Source of the DNA: Methanolobus sediminis
GTDB lineage: Archaea > Halobacteriota > Methanosarcinia > Methanosarcinales > Methanosarcinaceae
Assembly (NCBI RefSeq): GCF_031312595.1
Contig: NZ_CP133592.1
Coordinates: 2,666,001 to 2,730,000 of the forward strand
Direction of reading: 5' to 3'
DNA length: 64,000 nucleotides
The translations under genes were made by a program, and so were the position numbers. This document shows positions 7,857 through 16,776 of the stretch, piece after piece (positions within the stretch are counted from its first letter, which is position 1; every line of letters starts with the position of its first letter). The notes beneath the pieces were generated by a model, which was not told the origin of the DNA, searched no databases, and saw only the letters and a program-made list of their open reading frames with translations.

Positions 7857-10331
7857 TTAAAGAACACCTTTGAAGTAATGTCCTTCATCATATTCCTCTT
7901 CTCTTGTGTTCTTAAGCTTAATTTGTTTTCCATCAAACGCTTTCCTGAAATTACGGGTGATATCCTTCACATCATCCCTTTCATAAAGCGAGAGGTCAAG
8001 TCTTAAAACATCGGCACCCGTTCCTGATAATTCTTCCAGTTTTTCCAGCATATTAAGGACAGTGGAATTATAGATAAGCGTACGTTCATCCTTCCTTTTG
8101 ACAGGGAATGAACCCTTGATACTATCTATCAATAGGATCTCACTATTCTCTTCTATTGTACCGTCCTGAATAAGAGGTTTTAGAAGGTCGTTCTTTGTAA
8201 CAAGTAAAAGCTCACGTCCATAGGCCAAAACTTCTATCTGAGTGTCAGGATTTGTGTTCCTGCAGACAGCCTTGGTTTCTTCAAGGTTCAGTTCGGTTGA
8301 AAGGGTAACACGATAAGCTCCGGATATTCCAAATGCATTTGCTGTCCAGGCATTAAAGGGATTGAACTCTTTCTGCGCTACAAATCCGGTTCCAAGTTCT
8401 TTTGCAAGCTGCACTGTTCCATAATTGGAACACGCAAGTTTGAATCCAAAATCAGTGACCTGCTGCATGAGTTGTTTTAATTCAGGCATTTCTTCTTCAA
8501 AAGAGATTGCAGGTGTCATGATAACCAGTTCAATATTCTTTTCTTTCAGTCCCATTGTCCTGAGAATATTGTCCTCGTTCACCATTTCACTGAAAAGAGA
8601 GATGGGTGCATAGATAATATCTGCTCCTGATTTTGATGCGACTATTACAGAATCTATATCAGAAACCTCAACACTCAGCAGCGGTTCAGTTCTTTTTTTG
8701 CCATTCTTTTTCCGGTCAAACCCTGTGGAAACATCAGGACAAGGACGGTTACGTCCATGCATATCAAAACGTGATTCAAAAAGCTTGTCAACTGCTTCTC
8801 TTCTAGTGCCTGAAAGTGCTCCAAGAGGGATGAATATGTTGTCATCGACATCCAGAACTATATCTTCCGCATGGAAAGTGGTATCCCCAAGTTTTCCAAG
8901 TGCCGTAATCATTTGTTCTCTGCTTGTGGGAGCTTTCTTTGCTTCTTCTACAACATAATCCCCAACAGCTTCAGTTTCAAGATTGCGGCTTTTGATGTTG
9001 ATCTTCAGTTTTTCTCCTTTGTGTGCATGAATAGTTATGGTAAGAGGAGTTGTCATCAGGTCCATATTATGCAGTCTTTCAAGCATCTGCGGGTCCATGG
9101 AAACATATACTTCATCATGCTTTCTGACAGACTTGCTTGTTTTAGGACTTATCAACAGGGTTGCAGTTTCACCTTTGTGTGCAATCTCAACAGGCTTATC
9201 GTCAACAAGAATGCCATCAATACGACAGCCGATTATCCTTATTTTAGTGTTTATGCTTATACCGTCATTGACCTTGATGTCCTGTTCAGGTACAATGGTC
9301 AGTCTTCCCTCTTCCTCGGATTTGACGATGTTTGCAACTTTTCCAAGATAAGCACCGTAGTTTGCACTGTATTTGCGCTGTGTCACGTCTTCCTCACCAA
9401 GCACAAATCCCCTTGTAAAACCTCGGTAGAATAATTTTGCAAGCTCGGTTTCCATTTCCTCAAGCTCTTCACCTGTGAAGTTCTCCCCGCTTTTGCAAAC
9501 TTTCTCTGCAACTGCCTTGTATGTTCTTGCACTGGCGGTCACGTATTCAGGCTTCTTCATCCTGCCTTCGATCTTAAGACTTTTCACACCGGTCTTAATT
9601 ATGTCTGAAAGACCCGGGAAAGTGCAGAGTTCAGCACAGCTTATCGGATAATCGCCCACAATATTGCTGTCAATTATCTTTCCGTCTGCGGACATCTTGT
9701 ATTGTCTTCTGCACGGCTGGAAACATGCTCCACGGTTTGCACTTCTGTCAGTTATAGCAGTACTGAAAAGACATCTTCCTGAAAATGAATAACAAAGTGC
9801 ACCATGGACAAAGAGTTCGATTTCAATGTTTGTCTTGTCAATTATGCTTTTAACCTGCTCAGTTGTCAGTTCCCTTGAAAGGATGACCCTGGAAGCCCCT
9901 GCATTAGCAATGAAGTCAACACCCTGCGGGTTGTGGATAGTCATCTGGGTGCTTGCATGTAACGGAAGATCAGGGAAATGTTCTTTCAGCAGGAAGAAAA
10001 GACCGAGATCCTCTAAAATAATGGCATCGATCTTGTAGGAATATGCCTTGTGCACAACATTAATGGCTTCCTGCATCTCGTGTTGTTTAAGCGGGATATT
10101 GAGGGCCAGGAATACTTTTACTCCATAGGAGTGTGCAAGTTCGATATTCTCTCTTAATTCTTCAATTGCAAAGTTCTTTGCACCCTGGCGTGCATTGAAC
10201 TCTCCGACTCCCAGGTAAACGGCATCTGCTCCTCCTTTAATGGCAGCTCTTAAAGCTTCAGGGTCACCGGCAGGTGCCAGTACCTCAGGAGGCGTGCAGA
10301 CTGAATTCATTGAATTATAATTAGTATGCAT
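7857..10331 (-). CDS. Peptidase U32 family protein (RlhA/YhbU-like)
   Basis: 824 residues. The N-terminal TIM-barrel-like U32 domain starts with EVLAPAGDPEALRAAIKGGADAVYLG split over residues ~17-42, then has FVHGALCYSFSGRC and the cysteine cluster RGACFQPCRRQY typical of the family. A linker with GRMKKPEYV precedes a DUF3656-like C-terminal region. Members such as E. coli RlhA hydroxylate 23S rRNA, using iron-sulfur or prephenate-dependent chemistry; others were called collagenases. RNA modification is the likelier role because the gene is 14 bp downstream of an Rsm22-type rRNA methyltransferase on the same strand. Confidence 0.88.
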   Translation of the reverse strand: MHTNYNSMNSVCTPPEVLAPAGDPEALRAAIKGGADAVYLGVGEFNARQGAKNFAIEELRENIELAHSYGVKVFLALNIPLKQHEMQEAINVVHKAYSYKIDAIILEDLGLFFLLKEHFPDLPLHASTQMTIHNPQGVDFIANAGASRVILSRELTTEQVKSIIDKTNIEIELFVHGALCYSFSGRCLFSTAITDRSANRGACFQPCRRQYKMSADGKIIDSNIVGDYPISCAELCTFPGLSDIIKTGVKSLKIEGRMKKPEYVTASARTYKAVAEKVCKSGENFTGEELEEMETELAKLFYRGFTRGFVLGEEDVTQRKYSANYGAYLGKVANIVKSEEEGRLTIVPEQDIKVNDGISINTKIRIIGCRIDGILVDDKPVEIAHKGETATLLISPKTSKSVRKHDEVYVSMDPQMLERLHNMDLMTTPLTITIHAHKGEKLKINIKSRNLETEAVGDYVVEEAKKAPTSREQMITALGKLGDTTFHAEDIVLDVDDNIFIPLGALSGTRREAVDKLFESRFDMHGRNRPCPDVSTGFDRKKNGKKRTEPLLSVEVSDIDSVIVASKSGADIIYAPISLFSEMVNEDNILRTMGLKEKNIELVIMTPAISFEEEMPELKQLMQQVTDFGFKLACSNYGTVQLAKELGTGFVAQKEFNPFNAWTANAFGISGAYRVTLSTELNLEETKAVCRNTNPDTQIEVLAYGRELLLVTKNDLLKPLIQDGTIEENSEILLIDSIKGSFPVKRKDERTLIYNSTVLNMLEKLEELSGTGADVLRLDLSLYERDDVKDITRNFRKAFDGKQIKLKNTREEEYDEGHYFKGVL

Positions 10332-10345
10332 GCAAATCAGTTAGA

Positions 10346-11866
10346 TCAGTTGTAATCGTCTGGTTCGTTACCATCATCATATTGTGATTCTATAATAGTA
10401 CCTTTTCCTACAAGCAGGTTATATGAATCGTTTGGTTCATTGTATTTGACAAGGACATTGAATATCTTGATGATACTGCCATATGGCACTTTTGTGAGAA
10501 CTTCGTTATCCTCTGAAAGATTGTGGGTAGGGATAACAGCATAGACCGCCTTTTTTGAAGTACCGTCACATACGCGGAAAAGTTTATACTTCTCATCCCC
10601 AAGGTCACCTGACATAACAGAACAGACAACATTGATGCGCTTTTTGCTGTGTTTTTCAATTTGTGACAGGCGGGCAAACCTTGATTTTGCAGACAGATCA
10701 ATAAAGTGCTTTGCAAGTTTGTCCTTTCTAAGTATTGCATAAGAGTATTTGATGTCGGTATTGATGTAGCGGTATGGTTCATCACACTCGGCAAGCTTTT
10801 CCATGAGTCTTGTAGTTTTTATGTCCTTTTTCTGCTCAAAACTCCAGCAATTTTCAAGGCTGCATTCTCCTGACCACAGGAATGTACAGGGACTGTATAT
10901 CCTTACACCCATTTTCTTCAGCATAATAGTAAGTCTGCGAAGCTCGGTTGAATTTGTCTTGTCCGCAGGTTCTATAATAATGATATTTCCATCCTGCGAG
11001 AGTTTTTCAGCCATGCTTTTTACAAGACTGGCTTTCTCTTCAAGGCTCATGTCTTTCATTTCATTCAGTACATTGGAAAAGACCATGAGGTCAATATTAT
11101 CCGGCAGCTTTTCGATGTCAAGTTTTGATACATCTCTCCTGATGGGCTCTTTTACTGTGACATTAGATTTGACAGCTGCATATTGTGGTACCAGGAAATT
11201 ATAAGCCTCTACATTCTCATCGAAAAGTTCAACGGAATATATCTCGGCCTTATGGTCATCCAGACGATTGTACATATCGATAAGCGCCAACGGGATTGTA
11301 CCGGGGCCACTTCCGACATCAAGTATTTTCATACGGGTCTTTAGTAGTCCGTCCTTTGCCATTTCATAGAGCAGGTACTGGAATTGTATAAAATAGACTG
11401 GAAACTGGTATGCCAGATAGCCAAGTACGCTGTAGCCTTTTTCATAACTTATGTTCCTGGAACTGCTTTCGTTCCAGTAGCTTGCTTTCTGCATGCGTAT
11501 GGCTTTTCTGATATTTTCCAGTGTCTGTAGATCGTCCCAGCTTTTACTTGTTTTTTTCTCAATGTACTGCTCGATAAGACGTTCAAGTTTTCGGGAAACT
11601 GAAGCAGATTTAAAGAACTGTTCGTTCTTTTTAATTTCGTCCTCACTGAGTATCATCTGCGTGGCGGGAGATGCACGAACAATATGATAATCTTCATTTT
11701 CTGGAATTATATCAACGCCGAGATCGAAAAGAACTGGTATAAGTGTCTGGTGTATTTGTTTAAGAGATGTCTCTTCTTTCAGATAATCTCTTAATTCGGA
11801 TAGCATGAATTCATGTTTCATACGTGAAACATATTTGAATGTGGATAAAATCTCCCTGTCTGACAT
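10346..11866 (-). CDS. Rsm22-type SAM-dependent rRNA methyltransferase
   Basis: 506 residues. An N-terminal helical region of about 185 residues precedes a Rossmann methyltransferase domain with the SAM loop ILDVGSGPGTIPLAL, an acidic end at IYSVELFDEN and a motif FSNVLNEM. After the core comes a cysteine-bearing segment SPCTFLWSGECSLENCWSF, resembling the metal-binding C-terminus of Rsm22 (mitochondrial small-subunit assembly) proteins. The C-terminal ~100 residues look like a small beta-barrel. It is the first gene of a probable two-gene operon with the U32 protein, consistent with ribosome modification. Confidence 0.75.
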   Translation of the reverse strand: MSDREILSTFKYVSRMKHEFMLSELRDYLKEETSLKQIHQTLIPVLFDLGVDIIPENEDYHIVRASPATQMILSEDEIKKNEQFFKSASVSRKLERLIEQYIEKKTSKSWDDLQTLENIRKAIRMQKASYWNESSSRNISYEKGYSVLGYLAYQFPVYFIQFQYLLYEMAKDGLLKTRMKILDVGSGPGTIPLALIDMYNRLDDHKAEIYSVELFDENVEAYNFLVPQYAAVKSNVTVKEPIRRDVSKLDIEKLPDNIDLMVFSNVLNEMKDMSLEEKASLVKSMAEKLSQDGNIIIIEPADKTNSTELRRLTIMLKKMGVRIYSPCTFLWSGECSLENCWSFEQKKDIKTTRLMEKLAECDEPYRYINTDIKYSYAILRKDKLAKHFIDLSAKSRFARLSQIEKHSKKRINVVCSVMSGDLGDEKYKLFRVCDGTSKKAVYAVIPTHNLSEDNEVLTKVPYGSIIKIFNVLVKYNEPNDSYNLLVGKGTIIESQYDDGNEPDDYN

Positions 11867-12130
11867 TATGGAATCATAGCCAGTTACCTATGATAAATAT
11901 GCTGATGGAAAAGTGAGATTAAGTGATGAACCATCTCATATGTTATCGTGTATGCTATCAAACATTAGGCCATGGCGTGACATTTATATATAATGTGGTT
12001 GTAGTCAAATTTAGTTGTCTTAAAACAAGTAAATTGGATATCATCCAAATATCATGGCAACAGATGTCAATTAAATGCATATAAATCTCCTTTGGACGAG
12101 GGATTAAATCATTTAAAAAGGACTGTCTAT

Positions 12131-12448
12131 ATGGAATCAGAAAAACCATTGTTTCGGAAAATACTTCAAAAAGCACGGGAATCCATTCTTAATTTTGACA
12201 GCAACGAAGCGGAATCTGCTGTAAGGGAAGCAGTAGATGCCGGCATGGACCCTGTCGACCTTATAGAACTTGGATTCATCGAGGGAATGAAAGAAATGGG
12301 AGATAGATATGAGAAAGGAGATGTTCCTCTTTTACATATATTCGCTGCCTCCAGAATTATGGAAAGAGGTGTTTCTCTTCTCAAATCTTGTGCAAATGAG
12401 AATAAGCTTGAACTGAAAATGTTCGGTAACATTGCCATGAATGCATAA
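12131..12448 (+). CDS. Stand-alone corrinoid-protein cap domain (MtbC/MttC/MtmC-like N-terminus)
   Basis: About 105 residues matching the helical cap domain of methanogen corrinoid proteins: LNFDSNEAESAVREAVDAG, then GFIEGMKEMGDRYEKGD and PLLHIFAASRIMERG. The Rossmann B12-binding half with its DxHxxG motif is absent. The start at 12131 has AAAGGA upstream; an in-frame TTG lies at 12092. The stop codon sits inside a strong hairpin terminator, so the short form looks like a finished transcription unit and not a gene cut by a frameshift. It might be a decoy, regulator or partner in methyl transfer, or simply a stable remnant. A TATA-like tttatatat lies near 11981. Confidence 0.75.
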   Translation: MESEKPLFRKILQKARESILNFDSNEAESAVREAVDAGMDPVDLIELGFIEGMKEMGDRYEKGDVPLLHIFAASRIMERGVSLLKSCANENKLELKMFGNIAMNA

Positions 12449-12480
12449 GGCAGACTCCGACCCTGCCTTATGTTCTTTTT
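12444..12480 (+). terminator. Terminator overlapping the stop of the cap-domain gene
   Basis: A perfect 10-bp inverted repeat, cataaggcag (12444-12453) with ctgccttatg (12463-12472), followed by ttcttttt. The stop codon at 12446-12448 lies within the left arm. Confidence 0.75.
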
Positions 12481-12524
12481 ACCTACTGTAATATTTATTA
12501 CTGATAAGTTCCCATCTTTTTATT

Positions 12525-12926
12525 ATGGGAAGTTCTTCCATAGATGAAAAAATCCTGATACGAAGATCAGACACACTTATCGCTGATGGAAACTATGAGG
12601 AAGCTATATTCTACCTGGATATGATCCTTATGGAAAAACCGGATGATGAAGAAGCCCTTTCCATGAAAGGACTGGCTTTCTGTCTTAAAGGCGAAACTGA
12701 CAGGGGACTTGATATACTGGAAGAGGCCCTTTCAATAGATCCATTTTCAAAAAAGGTCCTTATCATTTTTGCAGATGCATGTCTACATTCTTCGATGCCG
12801 GAAAAGTCTCTGGAGATACTTGACAGAGCGATAAGCTACTATCCGGATGATGATGGTTTCCTTATGCTCAAAGCTACTATACTGGGAGCTATGAAAAGGA
12901 ATGTAATGGATTCTTATCTAAACTGA
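12525..12926 (+). CDS. Small tetratricopeptide-repeat protein
   Basis: 133 residues forming about three TPR units: ADGNYEEAIFYLDMILMEKP, LKGETDRGLDILEEALSIDP and SMPEKSLEILDRAISYYP. There is no signal peptide or enzymatic domain, so it is likely a cytoplasmic scaffold. It is followed 44 bp downstream by a membrane-protein gene on the same strand, and cotranscription is possible. Confidence 0.75.
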   Translation: MGSSSIDEKILIRRSDTLIADGNYEEAIFYLDMILMEKPDDEEALSMKGLAFCLKGETDRGLDILEEALSIDPFSKKVLIIFADACLHSSMPEKSLEILDRAISYYPDDDGFLMLKATILGAMKRNVMDSYLN

Positions 12927-12970
12927 TTCAAATCATTAATTATTTATTCAGACACTTTCTATTTATTTAT

Positions 12971-14062
12971 ATGAGCTGGTATGTAATAGATGTGATAGAC
13001 AAGGCAATAGAAAGGACAAAAGCCTGTCTTTTCGAGCCTTTTGACATCATGAAGTGGTTGAAACTTGCAATTATAGTCTTTTTCATAGGTGGATCAGGTG
13101 GTTTCAATAGTGGTGGAAACGGGAGATATAATACCTCAGGAGGAGAACCTGATCTATCCTGGATTCCTGATAGTTTTACAGATTCTATGAGCAATTTGTC
13201 TCATCATCTCTCATCATATTCAGATACGACATTGTTTCTTGTAATTGCTTTACTTTTAATGCTGCTATTTTTGTTAGCCATTATTTTAGGATATATAGGC
13301 AGTACAATGGAATTCGTGCTGGTGGATTCACTTGTAAGCAATGATGTCAGGGTACGTGAGTATTTTAAAAAGTACATGGGTAAAGGTCTTGCACTTTATA
13401 TTCTGCGCCTGATATTGTTGTTGATGTTTATTCTAATATTAGTTTTAGTGTCGTTACCTTTCATATTCATGATATCCGCAGGTGACTCCGGGTCTTCAGG
13501 AGCATTAGGAATAGTTGGTATGATCTTTGTGATAATTATTGCTGTTCTGGTACTTGCCATTATTTTAGGAATTATAGGTTCATTCGTAAACATGGCAATT
13601 CCTGTTTCCATGTATCAGGGCTCAGGTTTTTTCTCTGCAATCGGAAATGTTTTCAGGCAATTCAGAGCTGACTGGAAACAAATAGTCATTTACTGGATAG
13701 GGCGAGGTGTTCTGGGAATTGCCGTTGCCATTATAGCTGGTATTTTAGGCCTGATAATACTCGTCATTCTGCTACTGATCTTAGGAGCAATTGACCTTGG
13801 ATTATACTTTATTCTCAATATGTTACTGCCCGGGACTATACTATGGTCGCTGCTAATATCAGTGGTTGTCGTGGAGTTACTGCTTCTAAGCTTTGCATCG
13901 GCTATGATCAGGATGCCATTTTCTGTATTCATGAAGTATCACATGCTCGGTTTCCTGGAATTATGGTATCCTCTCAAGATGCCAATGTTCGATGAACATT
14001 ACCGTGTTCCAGGCAGCGGTTCAGACCAATGGATCGAAGAAGCTATGATTCCAGATGAATAA
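12971..14062 (+). CDS. Polytopic membrane protein (archaeal DUF7544-like)
   Basis: 363 residues. The amphipathic start WYVIDVIDKAIERTKACLFEPFD, seen in halobacterial and methanogen proteins, is followed by a Gly-rich loop and six or seven hydrophobic segments, several rich in Ile, Val and Leu. The overall pattern resembles the membrane domain of glycerophosphodiester phosphodiesterase-type proteins. No catalytic residues are evident. Function unknown; perhaps membrane stress or lipid handling. It lies between the TPR gene and maf. Confidence 0.65.
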   Translation: MSWYVIDVIDKAIERTKACLFEPFDIMKWLKLAIIVFFIGGSGGFNSGGNGRYNTSGGEPDLSWIPDSFTDSMSNLSHHLSSYSDTTLFLVIALLLMLLFLLAIILGYIGSTMEFVLVDSLVSNDVRVREYFKKYMGKGLALYILRLILLLMFILILVLVSLPFIFMISAGDSGSSGALGIVGMIFVIIIAVLVLAIILGIIGSFVNMAIPVSMYQGSGFFSAIGNVFRQFRADWKQIVIYWIGRGVLGIAVAIIAGILGLIILVILLLILGAIDLGLYFILNMLLPGTILWSLLISVVVVELLLLSFASAMIRMPFSVFMKYHMLGFLELWYPLKMPMFDEHYRVPGSGSDQWIEEAMIPDE

Positions 14063-14149
14063 ATAACAAAGATGCTAACTTTGCTTACCATCTTTTTTCC
14101 TTTCTTTTTTACCGGATAACTGATATTCTCTGCCAGCTTTTCCTTTGCT

Positions 14150-14755
14150 ATGAAAAAGGTGATACTTGCCTCCGCGTCTCCAAGAAGAAAAGAACTGCTT
14201 TCCACTCTTATTGGTCACGATTTTGAAATTATTGTCAGTTCCTATGACGAGAAAGCAGTTGAAGATCTGGCTCCGGTAGATCAGGTAATGCATCATTCAA
14301 GGGAAAAAGCAATTGATGTTGCAGGAAAAGTGAACGAAGGCATCATAATTTCTGCTGACACTGTTGTTGTATGCGACGGAGAAATCCTGGGTAAACCAGG
14401 CGATGACGATAATGCCAAAAGAATACTTCGGAAGCTGAGTGGCAAAAAGATACAGGCAATCTCAGGGATCACTGTGATGGATGTGACTACCGGCTCAGAA
14501 GTCACAGAATATGAGCTAACATATATCCGGATGCGTAAAATGTCAGATGCTTTCATCGTGGAATATATCAATACCGGAGAAACCGAAGGGAAAGCGGGTG
14601 CATTTGCAATTCAGGGAAAAGGTGCAATACTAGTTGAGAGGATCGAAGGCGATTTTTTCAATGTGGTAGGACTTCCGCTTTATAGGTTATCGCAGATGCT
14701 TGAAAAGTTTGGAATTGATGTTCTGGATGAAGTTACGAGAAACGAAACAAAATAG
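14150..14755 (+). CDS. maf: Maf-type nucleoside-triphosphate pyrophosphatase
   Basis: 201 residues with the full Maf signature. It starts with ILASASPRRKELL; the middle has ISADTVVVCDGEILGKP with the catalytic Asp in SADT; later come the conserved GKAGAFAIQGKGA and FFNVVGLPL. The dTTP/UTP type hydrolyses non-canonical or house-cleaning NTPs. An A-rich hairpin-like element (aagatg / catctt) lies in front of it at 14070-14097 and may end the preceding transcript. Confidence 0.92.
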   Translation: MKKVILASASPRRKELLSTLIGHDFEIIVSSYDEKAVEDLAPVDQVMHHSREKAIDVAGKVNEGIIISADTVVVCDGEILGKPGDDDNAKRILRKLSGKKIQAISGITVMDVTTGSEVTEYELTYIRMRKMSDAFIVEYINTGETEGKAGAFAIQGKGAILVERIEGDFFNVVGLPLYRLSQMLEKFGIDVLDEVTRNETK

Positions 14756-14814
14756 CAGAATAGTGTGAGTATTGAATTGTCAAATAAAAAAGTAAAGAAA
14801 GCTAATCTCTCCGA

Positions 14815-15771
14815 TCAGCAATCTTTTTTCCAGCGCTTCAGAATTCCCATTGCACAAAGCATCGCAACAATGAATACTGGTGTTTCAAATCCTGGACTTT
14901 CTTCTTCATCTTTTGTAGTTGTTTCTTCCACTGCTTCTTCTTCCTCAGTAGGCATTTCTTCCACAGGAGAGGACGCTGCTACCAGGGTATATGTAGTGGG
15001 TGTTTCCAGTTTAAGGTCATGCAGTTTTATTGATGATGTGGTTGCTGCACTGGAAGTAACTTCCCCGTCCACGATAACATCCACGTAGAAACTATAAGAT
15101 TCATCTGCCGGAACTGTCATCCTCACGGTAGCTCTTGTTTTCTGGTTCTGTCCAAGATTATAGGCAACTGCACTGCCCGGGTATCTTGTGTAATCATCAA
15201 CAATTGCCGTGACAACCACAGTAATCTTATCCGCCTTTTCTCCCTGATTGTAAAGGCCCGGTGAAGCTTCAAATATAATGTCCTCACCATAGTTCGTTGC
15301 CTGGATGGTTTCGATCATAAGGTCAGTAAGTATTACATTTGGAACTTTTTCGGTTACTTCACTTACCAGATGGACATAGGTTGAAGAATCATCTACAAGA
15401 CTGCCATCCTCAAAAAGCTCGATGACAACAAGCTGTTCTCCGCTTTTAGGAACATTTAAGGAAATTGTCTTGTATGATTGCTCCTGGGCCTTCAGGTAGC
15501 CGACACTTTCCTCGTGTTCTGCAGTAATCAGATTTGTAGAAGGATCCTTTGATTTCACTTTAATGGAAAGTGAACCGGTATCTGTGTCCAATGGGTTCAT
15601 CATATAAGCTGTTACTTTAAGTTCGAACTCTTCGCCGTCCGGTGTCGACATTACATCTACATTTGTGATAACCGGGTGTGGTGTCTCTTCGATCAGATTC
15701 TGATTAATGCATCCGCTTGAGACGCAAAAAGCAAAAATGAAAAAGAAAAGCAGAAGGTTCATAACTTTCAT
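14815..15771 (-). CDS. Secreted lipoprotein with PGF-CTERM anchor (DUF7490-like)
   Basis: 318 residues. The signal peptide ends in a lipobox (SSGC, Cys21). The body contains two or three beta-sandwich repeats. A Glu/Thr-rich stalk (~266-290) is followed by PGFETPVFIVAMLCAMGIL and the basic tail KRWKK, which is an archaeosortase-type PGF-CTERM signal. Having both a lipobox and a PGF-CTERM is unusual: one end could be lipidated while the other is processed by archaeosortase. It lies 8 bp after the next lipoprotein gene and is probably cotranscribed with it. Surface or substrate-binding role inferred. Confidence 0.75.
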   Translation of the reverse strand: MKVMNLLLFFFIFAFCVSSGCINQNLIEETPHPVITNVDVMSTPDGEEFELKVTAYMMNPLDTDTGSLSIKVKSKDPSTNLITAEHEESVGYLKAQEQSYKTISLNVPKSGEQLVVIELFEDGSLVDDSSTYVHLVSEVTEKVPNVILTDLMIETIQATNYGEDIIFEASPGLYNQGEKADKITVVVTAIVDDYTRYPGSAVAYNLGQNQKTRATVRMTVPADESYSFYVDVIVDGEVTSSAATTSSIKLHDLKLETPTTYTLVAASSPVEEMPTEEEEAVEETTTKDEEESPGFETPVFIVAMLCAMGILKRWKKDC

Positions 15772-15779
15772 GTTACCGC

Positions 15780-16589
15780 CTACAGTTTAACTGTCAGTAT
15801 AAGTGTCTGCTCATCTACGACATTATCGCCGTACATAAGTTTAACATAGACATCGGTTTCCCCGTTTGGAGCATCGCTTTTCACTGGTATCTGGATACCT
15901 TTGGTATATGATGTTCCACTTCTGGCCATGGCTTCATTAATATCCATTGAAGTATCATCAGCAATGAGTTCATTGTCTACGTCAAATTCAACTCTGAGGA
16001 GACCTGCAGGTATTGTGCTCTGTCCATGGTTCTTCACGGAGAATGATATAGTTGCATTTTCCCCTTTCTTAAGTTCCCATGTTTCGGATGATGTTGTACG
16101 TAATGAACTCATGTTCTCAACAAATCCAAGGAACTGGAGCTGTGCATCAGGCGTTATTATCACATCAACAGGTAATGACTTTGTCTTTGTGATCTGCTTA
16201 CCTTCTTCATCCATACCTGAAAGATAACTGATCGTTACGGCAGAGTCATTAACATCTGTGTCAAATGCAGGTGCAGTGATCTTTGCATTAAGGGCTGATG
16301 ATTGTGCAGTTGTTTCTTTACCTGCTATGTTCACTGATCCTGTTCCTGTAACTGTAAATGGCATGAAACCTGAAACAGTCACTGATTCAATAGCCTGGGT
16401 ATCATTGTTCGTTACTGTGAGCGATATGTCCTGTTCCTGGAATTCTTTAATAATTACAGGACTGGTGCTGACAAAGACATTGTCAGGGCTGACCGGATCG
16501 GCCGGTTGTACTGTGTCTGTACATCCGGATACCAGCAGCATTGCCAGTACGGACATCGCTATGATCATCTTTCGGACTAGTTCTGTCAT
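15780..16589 (-). CDS. Secreted lipoprotein with CARDB/Ig-like domains
   Basis: 269 residues. The signal peptide ends in LLVSGC (lipobox Cys23), followed by two immunoglobulin-like beta-sandwich domains. Each has the archaeal surface-protein pattern LTVTNNDTQAIESVTVSG and ISFSVKNHGQSTIPAGLLRV. There is no C-terminal anchor. It is first in a two-gene operon with the PGF-CTERM lipoprotein. Likely a paired cell-surface complex; ligand unknown. Confidence 0.7.
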   Translation of the reverse strand: MTELVRKMIIAMSVLAMLLVSGCTDTVQPADPVSPDNVFVSTSPVIIKEFQEQDISLTVTNNDTQAIESVTVSGFMPFTVTGTGSVNIAGKETTAQSSALNAKITAPAFDTDVNDSAVTISYLSGMDEEGKQITKTKSLPVDVIITPDAQLQFLGFVENMSSLRTTSSETWELKKGENATISFSVKNHGQSTIPAGLLRVEFDVDNELIADDTSMDINEAMARSGTSYTKGIQIPVKSDAPNGETDVYVKLMYGDNVVDEQTLILTVKL

Positions 16590-16776
16590 ATAATAACTAC
16601 CTCACATTTGAAAGTACTCAAAAGTTTAAATATCCTTTGTTATTTTTTTTTGTTGATATGATTTTTTTTATTTAATAATAGCCTGACCAGTTTTTTCCAG
16701 TTTTCATCCTGGAATTACTTTCTTATGCTCTGCACTCATATACGGATGATAAGCAACGATCAGAGGTCTCTTTTAT

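Noticed and set aside
8871-9434. Plus-strand frame of 187 codons within the U32 gene
   Set aside because: Antisense shadow of a well-supported family gene.
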